From an uncultured Rhodobiaceae bacterium (GTDB taxonomy: Bacteria > Pseudomonadota > Alphaproteobacteria > RS24), in assembly GCA_913020275.1 (NCBI GenBank), contig CAJWBV010000042.1, forward strand, positions 1 to 6,966: a stretch of DNA of 6,966 nucleotides. The letters are read 5' to 3'. A model generated the notes under the pieces. The model saw only the letters and a program-made list of their open reading frames with translations. It did not search any database and was not told the DNA's origin. Positions 1-5,891 of the stretch are shown in pieces. The translations under genes and the position numbers were made by a program. Position 1 is the stretch's first letter; each line of letters opens with the position of its first letter.

Positions 1-49
1 GTGCAATCACATTTTGTAATGCGTTTTGTGTTGGTGCGCCGTCGCTCAT
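1..49 (-). CDS. N-terminus of an unrecognised protein, cut by the left edge
   Basis: On the minus strand an ATG at 47-49 opens a frame that stays open to the window edge and reads MSDGAPTQNALQNVIA. An AAGGA ribosome site lies at 58-62, 8 bases before the ATG. The start is 23 bases beyond the stop of the acetyltransferase gene on the same strand, as expected for the next gene of an operon. Only 16 residues are visible, so no family can be assigned. The call rests on the ribosome site, the spacing and the open frame; a frame this short could also be open by chance. Confidence 0.5.
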   Translation of the reverse strand, partial: MSDGAPTQNALQNVIA

Positions 50-72
50 ACCAGAAATCCTTGTGACAGAAA

Positions 73-567
73 TTAACACAATTCCGGAGCCGGGCGAAGC
101 GTGCCCGACAATTGTCTTAATACCGCTTTTTCCGCATGCATCAAAAGGCGCGCCGGATCGACCGGCCCGGGCAGTCGAACATTGGCCGGCGCAACGCCGA
201 AGCCGACACGGGCATAATAATCGAGATCACCCACCAGAATGACGAAACTGAAGCGCGCCGGATCCACCAAATCAAGCGTTGCCTGCATGAGTTGAAGGCC
301 GACACCTTTGCCTTGCACGGTTGCATCGACCGCGAGCGGCCCCAGCAAAAGCCCCGCCGCCTGACCTGAGCGCACTGGCCAGTAGCTAATACTGCCAATC
401 AGTGCTTCTTGGTCGTCGCGCGCAATATAGGAAAGCGCCGAAATGGGTCGGTTGGCTTCGCGCAACCGTTCTGCCGTGCGCGCGCGAAAACCGGGCCCGA
501 ACACCCTGTCCAGCAAGGCTGAAATATCATCGGCGTGGGATGGTTGGGTAGGATGAAGGCTAATCAT
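73..567 (-). CDS. GNAT-family N-acetyltransferase (YhbS-like)
   Basis: This 164-residue protein is the usual size for a single-domain, cytosolic acetyl-CoA-dependent N-acyltransferase. The acetyl-CoA site is visible: strand LLLGPLAV (73-80) leads into the pyrophosphate loop QGKGVG (85-90) and a helix, LQLMQATLD. Farther on, GDLDYYARVGFG (113-124) matches the YY-x-R-x-GF signature of YhbS-type members, followed by a LPGPVDPARL segment (132-141) also typical of that group. The ATG at 565-567 has only a weak upstream GCGGAT, but the N-terminus already begins the first strand (ISLHPTQPSHADDISALL), so it fits the fold. The acceptor substrate is unknown; family members act on small molecules, peptides or tRNA-linked groups. 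It is probably co-transcribed with the partial gene at the left edge. Confidence 0.88.
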   Translation of the reverse strand: MISLHPTQPSHADDISALLDRVFGPGFRARTAERLREANRPISALSYIARDDQEALIGSISYWPVRSGQAAGLLLGPLAVDATVQGKGVGLQLMQATLDLVDPARFSFVILVGDLDYYARVGFGVAPANVRLPGPVDPARLLMHAEKAVLRQLSGTLRPAPELC

Positions 568-586
568 GATTTATCCGCAGAATGAG

Positions 587-605
587 CCGGAACATATGTG
601 TCCGG
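587..605 (-). other. Small inverted repeat in the acetyltransferase leader
   Basis: CCGGA (587-591) is mirrored by TCCGG (601-605), and the sequence between contains the near-palindrome ACATATGT. It lies 20 to 38 bases upstream of the acetyltransferase start, inside the leader predicted from the promoter candidate at 671-699. It could be an operator or a leader hairpin. It has no T-tract on either strand, so it is not a terminator. The function is unproven. Confidence 0.25.
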
Positions 606-670
606 AAGAAAAAATTTGGCACGAAACGACAAAACTCCGACAGCATCGAAAGATGCGCAGGATCATAAAT

Positions 671-699
671 TTTTATCGTCGTCGCACGAAATATTTCAA
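671..699 (-). promoter_or_regulatory. Possible sigma-70-type promoter for the acetyltransferase
   Basis: Read on the minus strand, TTGAAA (694-699) and ATAAAA (671-676) are separated by 17 bases, the ideal spacing. It lies in the AT-rich part of the 217-base gap and would give a leader of roughly 95-100 bases before the ATG at 567. The -10 match is partial, and AT-rich sequence produces such pairs by chance. Confidence 0.28.
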
Positions 700-784
700 A
701 ACATAACTCCAACGGAAGAGCTTCAAGGGGCGGATTAGCACCCCTGCTCCGGCCTGTCTAGAAAATACTGACGCGGCCGCCGTC

Positions 785-1732
785 TCATGAAAAATAGAGA
801 TAACCGACATAGAGCGCATAAAGCACAAGGCTGAACAGACCTTCAATGCGCGACATGCGCCGTGCACTGCGCATCAGTACCAGCCCCAGAATTGCCACGC
901 CGAGCATGACCCAGACATCGCGATTGGCAATCTCCGCACTGACATTAAGGGGACCCGTGCTGGCCACGACACCAAGTATCAAGAGGATATTGGAAATATT
1001 GCTGCCGATAATATTGCCGATTGCGAGGCTTGCATGCCCGCGCAATGAAGCAAAAAGCGAAATAAACAGCTCCGGCAGGGACGTACCGATTGCAACAATG
1101 GACAAGGCGATAACAGCTTGCGATATACCGGCCTGTTGCGCGACGCCGACGGCGCCCTTCACCATCAAATCAGAACCCCACAGCACTCCGGCCAGCCCTG
1201 CAATTAGAATCAGTAGTGCCAAAAACAGACTGCCCTCAAGCAGATTTTCATCAACACTGGCCGCCGTCTCATCGACATCGGCTTCTTGGCGTGCGCGGCG
1301 ATAGAGTAAAAAAGTAAAACCGGCCAAAATGGCGAGCAGGCCAAAGCCCATCCATTGCGTGATGACACCGTTCAGGGCCATAAGAACCATCAACACCGAT
1401 ACGCCAAGCATCACCCGACCGTCGCGGTTCAGCGTGCCGGCATCAATTGTGAATGAGCGGAATACGGCCATGGCCCCCAGCACCAGCAAAATATTGGCGA
1501 TATTGCTGCCGACAACATTGCCCACGGCGATATCGGGATTGCCGCTGCGTGCGGCATTAAGCGATACGGTGAGTTCGGGGATTGACGTGCCAAAGGCAAT
1601 TACCGTGAGACCAATGAAAAGCGGCGGAACTTTGAGCCTGTCGGCGGTAGTTACGGCGCCCCGAAGCAAAGCTTCGCCGGATACACCCAGCAAAATAAAA
1701 CCCGCAACACAGTACAGAAATGGAATATCCAT
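785..1732 (-). CDS. CaCA-family calcium/sodium exchanger (YrbG-like)
   Basis: This 315-residue inner-membrane cation antiporter would exchange Ca2+ for Na+ or H+. It shows the two inverted alpha repeats that define the family. Repeat 1 has GLTVIAFGTSIPEL (41-54) and GNVVGSNIANILLVLG (71-86). Repeat 2 has ALSIVAIGTSLPEL (209-222) and GNIIGSNISNILLILG (239-254). The ion-binding acidic residues are E53 and E221, each in a GTS-x-PE motif. A hydrophilic loop rich in acidic and basic residues (about 145-167) separates the halves, as in family members with about ten membrane segments. An in-frame ATG at 1771 would add 13 residues. I prefer 1732 because GGAGGG sits just before it and MDIPFLYCVAGFILLG is a normal family N-terminus. 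It is transcribed away from the synthetase gene, and nothing links it functionally to that cluster. Confidence 0.93.
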   Translation of the reverse strand: MDIPFLYCVAGFILLGVSGEALLRGAVTTADRLKVPPLFIGLTVIAFGTSIPELTVSLNAARSGNPDIAVGNVVGSNIANILLVLGAMAVFRSFTIDAGTLNRDGRVMLGVSVLMVLMALNGVITQWMGFGLLAILAGFTFLLYRRARQEADVDETAASVDENLLEGSLFLALLILIAGLAGVLWGSDLMVKGAVGVAQQAGISQAVIALSIVAIGTSLPELFISLFASLRGHASLAIGNIIGSNISNILLILGVVASTGPLNVSAEIANRDVWVMLGVAILGLVLMRSARRMSRIEGLFSLVLYALYVGYLYFS

Positions 1733-1736
1733 GAAG

Positions 1737-1742
1737 CCCTCC
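1737..1742 (-). promoter_or_regulatory. Ribosome binding site deciding the exchanger start
   Basis: On the minus strand GGAGGG is followed by CTTC and then ATG at 1730-1732. This strong site favours the 1732 start over the in-frame ATG at 1771, where no comparable site is visible. Confidence 0.7.
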
Positions 1743-1763
1743 GCAAACACGCCGGCCAGTCGA

Positions 1764-1775
1764 ACGATCAATCGT
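1764..1775. promoter_or_regulatory. Short dyad in the divergent intergenic region
   Basis: ACGAT-CA-ATCGT is a perfect 5-base inverted repeat with a 2-base spacer. It lies in the 132-base gap between the divergent exchanger and acyl-CoA synthetase genes, where an operator controlling either could sit. I found no convincing -35/-10 pair for either gene in this gap, so a regulatory role is only a possibility. Confidence 0.18.
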
Positions 1776-1864
1776 CGACAGTCTTAGCTTATTTTTTTGG
1801 GCTGGTCTGTCATTTTCTTTTGCTCTAACTTCATCCCTATCGACACAAGCTGGGAGGGAAGCTG

Positions 1865-3478
1865 ATGGCGTGGAATTTTGGCGATATTCTGGACACGATT
1901 ATTCCGGTTCTGCCGGAAGGTCATTTGGCGCTGGTGCATGGAGATCGCGAAATTACATGGGCCGAGATGGGCCACCGGTCCAATAATCTTGGCCGCTTCA
2001 TGCTGGAAAACGGCGCGTCGATTGGAGACAAAGTCGGTTTTTACATGCGCAACCGGCCAGAATATATGGAAACATTGGCCGCATGTTTTCGCGCGCGTCT
2101 GACTCACGTGAATGTGAACTACCGCTATGTTGCCGATGAAGTGCATTATATTTTCGACAATTCCGATGCCGCCGTTGTCGTTTACGGCAAGGAGTTTCGC
2201 GACAATGTGGAAATTTTGCGCCCACGCCTGCCAAATGTGAAACTATGGATCGAAGTGGGTGACGGAGCCAATTTACCCGCCGACACATATGATTACGAAA
2301 ACTTGGCAACCACCGGAAATGGCGAAAATCTGAACGTTGCGCGCGAGGGCGGCGATTTGCTGTTTTTGTATACGGGCGGCACGACCGGCATGCCAAAAGG
2401 CGTTATGTGGGAACATGATGCCTTGCGCGAAACCCAGACCATGGCCTTGCGCGCGCTGGGCGATGTGCCAGAAACACTGGATGAGTTAAAGGCGCATTTA
2501 CAAACCAATGGGCCGGGCGAGGTTTATATTCCCGCCTGCCCGCTGATGCACGGCACCGGCCTGTTCACCGCCATGGCAGCCATGATGAATGGCGGCACGA
2601 TTGTAACGCTGGAAGCGGCATCGCTGGATTCGCATGAATTATGGCAAACGGTGGAACGCCGCGGTGTGCAAAATATCGCGATTGTCGGCGATGCCTTTGC
2701 CAAGCCCATGCTGGCGGCATTGGAAGAAAATGCGGGTGCTTATGACCTATCGAGCCTTGTCAGCATGATTTCATCGGGCGTGATGTGGTCGATGGAAGTC
2801 AAACAGGCGATGCTGGAATATATGCCACAAGTGATGCTGGCCGACAGTTTCGGCTCCTCCGAGGCGGTTGGTTTCGGCTCGTCAATCACGACCAAGGATG
2901 CGCCGGTCAGCACGGCCAAATTCACCACCAATGATTTCTGCAAAGTGTTTGACGAAAACGACAATGAAATTCCGCGCGGCAGTGAAACACCCGGCTTTAT
3001 CGCCTTTGGGGGGCCTGTGCCGCTTGGTTATTACAAAGACGAAGAAAAAACCGCCAAAACTTTCAAAACCATTGGTGGCGTGCGCTATTCAATTCCTGGC
3101 GATTACTGCCTCGTCGCCGAAGACGGCACATTGACCTTGCTCGGACGCGGCTCGGTGTGCATCAACTCCGCAGGTGAAAAAATATATCCGGAAGAAGTGG
3201 AAGAAGCTCTCAAACTGCATGACAGCGTGGAAGACGCGCTGGTTGTCGGCGTGCCGGATGAAAAATGGGGTCAAGCCGTGACCGCAGTTGTCAAACTCTC
3301 GGACGGGGCTGAATTTGACGACAAAGGACTGCAACTTTTCGTGCGCGAGAAACTCGCAGGCTATAAATCTCCCAAACATGTATTTGCCGGCGGCCCGCCT
3401 TTCCGTGCCCCCAATGGCAAGGCTGATTATAAAAGTGTGACTGAGTTCGCCATCGAGGAGGTGGCCAAACGGGCGTGA
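1865..3478 (+). CDS. AMP-forming acyl-CoA synthetase (fatty-acid-CoA-ligase type)
   Basis: This 537-residue adenylate-forming enzyme would activate a carboxylic acid with ATP and join it to CoA in the cytosol. The family motifs occur in order: the phosphate loop YTGGTTGMPKG (169-179), DSFGSSEAVG (327-336), GD at 412-413, the hinge GRGSVCINSAGEKIYPEE (427-444) and the C-terminal catalytic lysine K519 in PNGK. The wording around the phosphate loop (LLFLYTGGTTGMPKGVMW) is typical of a group often annotated simply as acyl-CoA synthetase, which includes ligases for fatty and steroid-derived acids. A GGGAGGGA ribosome site at 1852-1859 precedes the ATG. The next gene overlaps it by GTGA, and two acyl-CoA dehydrogenases follow, so it probably supplies their CoA-ester substrate. 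The exact acid is unknown. Confidence 0.93.
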   Translation: MAWNFGDILDTIIPVLPEGHLALVHGDREITWAEMGHRSNNLGRFMLENGASIGDKVGFYMRNRPEYMETLAACFRARLTHVNVNYRYVADEVHYIFDNSDAAVVVYGKEFRDNVEILRPRLPNVKLWIEVGDGANLPADTYDYENLATTGNGENLNVAREGGDLLFLYTGGTTGMPKGVMWEHDALRETQTMALRALGDVPETLDELKAHLQTNGPGEVYIPACPLMHGTGLFTAMAAMMNGGTIVTLEAASLDSHELWQTVERRGVQNIAIVGDAFAKPMLAALEENAGAYDLSSLVSMISSGVMWSMEVKQAMLEYMPQVMLADSFGSSEAVGFGSSITTKDAPVSTAKFTTNDFCKVFDENDNEIPRGSETPGFIAFGGPVPLGYYKDEEKTAKTFKTIGGVRYSIPGDYCLVAEDGTLTLLGRGSVCINSAGEKIYPEEVEEALKLHDSVEDALVVGVPDEKWGQAVTAVVKLSDGAEFDDKGLQLFVREKLAGYKSPKHVFAGGPPFRAPNGKADYKSVTEFAIEEVAKRA

Positions 3479-4551
3479 CCCGCCATATTGCCGTCTTCGG
3501 CAAGATGGGGCTCAAATACGGGCATCTCATTGAAGCCGCCCTCGATGACATTTCGGGCTGGCAGGTTGATGTATGGCCATGCGACGACGATTTGGCGGCG
3601 CGCGATGCCATGCTGGAAACTTGCGAGGCTGCAATTATGGGCCCGGATTTCATTTTGACACCTGGTAATTTTGCCGCCTTGATGGCGGCGCCAAATCTCA
3701 AACTCGTGGCTCAACCATGGGTCGGCACCGATTGGCTCGACCCCGGATTTCTGCCCAAGGGCCTGATGGTGTGCAATGCGGGTGGTCATGCCGCATCCAT
3801 GGCAGAGCATGTGATGGCAAGTATTTTGGAGCACGCAATTGAATTGCGCGCCCAGCATGCCGATATGCTGGGTGGGCGCTGGTATCGCAGCGGCCGCAAT
3901 TCGGCACCGGATGCGCGCCATGGACATTTGAACGGCAAAACGCTTGGGCTTGTCGGCTTTGGCGAGATTGCCCGGGCGGTCGTCCGCCGGGCAAACGCGT
4001 TTAATATGAATTGCTGCGCGGTGGCGCGTTCGGCGCGCGAGCAAACACCCGATGGGCTGGACTGGATAGGCACGCAGGCCGAGCTGCCGCGCCTGTTAAA
4101 CGAAAGCGATTATATTGCGCTGACTTGCGACCTGAACGCGGAAACCGAAGGCATGATAGACGCCGACGCTTTTGCGCTAATGAAGCCGACAGCCTATCTC
4201 ATCAATGTTGCGCGCGGCGAAGTGATTGTTGAAAAAGCCCTGTACACGGCGCTCAAGGAACAGCGCATTGACGGGGCGGCGCTGGACACATGGTACCGCT
4301 ATCCGAGCACGGTTGAAAATGCCGAGCCCGACCCCGATCGCGGCGGCCCGTTTCAGGGGTCTCAATATGATTTCAACGCGCTCGACAATGTTTTGCTGAC
4401 ACCGCACAGCTCAGCCCACACTTATGATGCCGATGAGGGGCGTTATGTGTCGATTGCGAAGAGCTTGCGCGAATATGCACAAGGCCAAACCCCAAAGCGC
4501 CTTGTGGCTACCGGTACAGGCGAAAATCTGGGCGATTTCAAACTGCCTTGA
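3475..4551 (+). CDS. D-2-hydroxyacid dehydrogenase family protein with altered active site
   Basis: This 358-residue protein belongs to the NAD(P)-dependent D-isomer 2-hydroxyacid dehydrogenase family. It has an N-terminal substrate domain starting RHIAVFGKMG, then a Rossmann core with LGLVGFGEIA (157-166), in which the third glycine of GxGxxG is alanine. The active-site arginine is R247 in NVARGEV and the histidine is H311 in TPHSS. The usual catalytic glutamate, five residues after the Asp of the DVFxxEP motif, appears to be tyrosine: the segment reads DTWYRYP (D271, Y276). A longer linker (about 278-305) follows. The start is GTG, sharing GTGA with the synthetase stop; GAGGAGG at 3455-3461 is a rather distant ribosome site, and translational coupling is likely. 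The substrate is unknown, and ordinary 2-hydroxyacid oxidation or reduction should not be assumed. Confidence 0.85.
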   Translation: MTRHIAVFGKMGLKYGHLIEAALDDISGWQVDVWPCDDDLAARDAMLETCEAAIMGPDFILTPGNFAALMAAPNLKLVAQPWVGTDWLDPGFLPKGLMVCNAGGHAASMAEHVMASILEHAIELRAQHADMLGGRWYRSGRNSAPDARHGHLNGKTLGLVGFGEIARAVVRRANAFNMNCCAVARSAREQTPDGLDWIGTQAELPRLLNESDYIALTCDLNAETEGMIDADAFALMKPTAYLINVARGEVIVEKALYTALKEQRIDGAALDTWYRYPSTVENAEPDPDRGGPFQGSQYDFNALDNVLLTPHSSAHTYDADEGRYVSIAKSLREYAQGQTPKRLVATGTGENLGDFKLP

Positions 4552-4611
4552 GCCGGATTTACAGGCCGGAATTACTGCGGCCACGTGCCACTCGCCGACA
4601 TACGCGAGGGT

Positions 4612-4625
4612 CTTGCACTGGCAAG
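4612..4625. promoter_or_regulatory. Dyad overlapping the -35 region before the first acyl-CoA dehydrogenase
   Basis: CTTGC (4612-4616) and GCAAG (4621-4625) form a perfect inverted repeat with a 4-base spacer, ACTG. It covers the proposed -35 element TTGCAC. A dyad at this position is where a repressor could block the dehydrogenase promoter, as TetR- and GntR-type regulators do in fatty-acid catabolism. No regulator gene is in the window, and a 5-base arm can occur by chance. Confidence 0.3.
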
Positions 4626-4640
4626 GGGACGTGGTAGTCT
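4613..4640 (+). promoter_or_regulatory. Candidate promoter for the acyl-CoA dehydrogenase pair
   Basis: TTGCAC (4613-4618) and TAGTCT (4635-4640) are 16 bases apart, with GTGG directly before the -10. Agreement with consensus is moderate, but the arrangement resembles alphaproteobacterial housekeeping promoters. It would give a short leader of about 20-25 bases before the ATG at 4670. The 118-base gap after the previous gene makes an independent promoter plausible. I see no clear terminator in that gap, so readthrough from the synthetase genes is also possible. Confidence 0.38.
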
Positions 4641-4657
4641 GGCGCAAAGTATTTTTC

Positions 4658-4663
4658 GAGGAG
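4658..4663 (+). promoter_or_regulatory. Ribosome binding site deciding the dehydrogenase start
   Basis: GAGGAG is followed by 6 bases and ATG at 4670. The frame is open upstream to an ATG at 4424, but that extension lies inside the previous gene and does not resemble a dehydrogenase. This site therefore fixes the start at 4670. Confidence 0.7.
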
Positions 4664-4669
4664 AAAAAC

Positions 4670-5860
4670 ATGTCAGAGCTTGAGACCTTCCGCGCGGAAA
4701 CCCGCGCCTGGCTTGAAGAAAACTGCCCCGCTTCCATGCGGACCCCCATGCCCGAGCGCGAAATGCCGTGGGGCGGACGAAATGCATCATACCCCAATCC
4801 GGACACTAAAGTCTGGATGGACAATATGGCCTCACGCGGCTGGACGGCACCGACATGGCCGGCCGAATATGGCGGTGGCGGGCTGTCCAAGGAAGAAAAC
4901 AAAATTCTGCAGGAAGAGCTTGCCCGCATCAAAGCTCGGCCGGCACTGACAAGCTTTGGCCTTTGGATGCTTGGACCAGCGCTGTTGGAATTCGCCAGCG
5001 AAGAGCAAAAGAAAAAATATATCGGTGAAATCGTCCGCGGCGAAATCCGCTGGTGTCAGGGTTATTCTGAGCCCGGTGCCGGCTCTGATCTGGCCGGTCT
5101 GCAAACCAAGGCCGAAGACAAGGGCGACCATTATCTGGTCAACGGTCAGAAAGTGTGGACCTCCTATGCCGACCAGTGCGACTGGATTTTCTGTCTGGTG
5201 CGCACGGATAATTCGGTCAAGCATGACGGTATTTCCTTCCTGCTGATCGATATGGATGACCCGGGCGTGGAAGCGCGCCCCATCAAGTTGATTTCGGGCT
5301 CGTCTCCGTTTTGCGAAACCTTTCTGACAGACGTCAAAGTGCCGAAAGAAAACCTTGTCGGTGAATTGAACAAGGGCTGGACAATTGCCAAACGCCTGCT
5401 GGAGCATGAACGCAGCATGATTTCGGGCATGGGCATGGGCGCCGGTGCAGCCTCCATGGGCGGCATGGAAGCCGTTGCCAAGGAAAACTTCGGCACTGAC
5501 GGCGACCGCATTGCCGACCCGGCCATTCGCAGCGCCATTGCCGCACATAAAATGGATCAGCAGGCTTTTGGTCTGACCATGAAGCGCGCGGGCGAAGAAG
5601 CCAAGGCCGGCCAAGGTATGGGCGCGGCGGCGTCAATGTTCAAATATTACGGCACCGAGGTGAACAAGCGGCGCTTTGAGCTTCTTCTTGACGTCATGGG
5701 TTCGCAGGCTCTGGGCTGGGAAGGCGATGGCTTTGACAGCAAAGAGCTTGCCGTAACACGCTCATGGTTGCGCTCGAAAGGCAATTCCATTGAGGGCGGC
5801 ACCTCGGAAGTACAACTGAACGTGATTGCCAAGCGTGTGCTGGGCTTACCGACGGCCTGA
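4670..5860 (+). CDS. Acyl-CoA dehydrogenase (FAD-dependent), catalytic-type subunit
   Basis: This 396-residue flavoenzyme would introduce the alpha,beta double bond into an acyl-CoA and pass electrons to electron-transfer flavoprotein. The length is normal for the family. The N-terminal helical domain includes WPAEYGGGGLS (63-73). The middle domain has the signature CQGYSEPGAGSDLAG (129-143) and the FAD-contact strand GQKVWTSYA (159-167). The C-terminal helical domain ends with IEGGTSEVQLNVIAKRVLGLP (374-394, shown in the ends IEGGTSEV and KRVLGLP). The residue directly before GTSEV is glycine, not the medium-chain-type catalytic Glu; E247 in LLEHERSM is the likelier base, at the helix position used by isovaleryl-CoA dehydrogenase. 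It precedes the second dehydrogenase gene by 31 bases, so the two could form a heteromer. Confidence 0.93.
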   Translation: MSELETFRAETRAWLEENCPASMRTPMPEREMPWGGRNASYPNPDTKVWMDNMASRGWTAPTWPAEYGGGGLSKEENKILQEELARIKARPALTSFGLWMLGPALLEFASEEQKKKYIGEIVRGEIRWCQGYSEPGAGSDLAGLQTKAEDKGDHYLVNGQKVWTSYADQCDWIFCLVRTDNSVKHDGISFLLIDMDDPGVEARPIKLISGSSPFCETFLTDVKVPKENLVGELNKGWTIAKRLLEHERSMISGMGMGAGAASMGGMEAVAKENFGTDGDRIADPAIRSAIAAHKMDQQAFGLTMKRAGEEAKAGQGMGAAASMFKYYGTEVNKRRFELLLDVMGSQALGWEGDGFDSKELAVTRSWLRSKGNSIEGGTSEVQLNVIAKRVLGLPTA

Positions 5861-5891
5861 TTGCCCGTCCTGAACAACTGGAGAAGACCCA

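Noticed and set aside
726..745. AGGGG-N10-CCCCT inverted repeat downstream of the exchanger gene as a terminator
   Set aside because: The stem is only 5 base pairs with a 10-base loop, and no T-tract follows on the minus strand.
1774..1798. GTCGAC palindrome followed by a T7 run as a plus-strand terminator
   Set aside because: No stem of useful length precedes the T-run, and no plus-strand gene lies upstream to be terminated.
3427..4044. Minus-strand open frame (205 codons) opposite the synthetase end and the hydroxyacid dehydrogenase
   Set aside because: It is antisense to conserved coding sequence and has no family resemblance.
4554..4569. CCGG repeats just after the hydroxyacid dehydrogenase stop as a terminator
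   Set aside because: The self-complementary part is 4 bases and there is no T-tract, so readthrough cannot be excluded.
4424..4669. In-frame upstream extension of the first acyl-CoA dehydrogenase by 82 residues
   Set aside because: It overlaps the end of the preceding gene, does not look like the family N-terminus, and GAGGAG directly before the ATG at 4670 explains the start.
4832..5614. Long minus-strand open frame (260 codons) opposite the first acyl-CoA dehydrogenase
   Set aside because: It lies wholly inside a strongly recognised gene on the other strand and encodes no recognisable protein; it follows from the codon bias of that gene.
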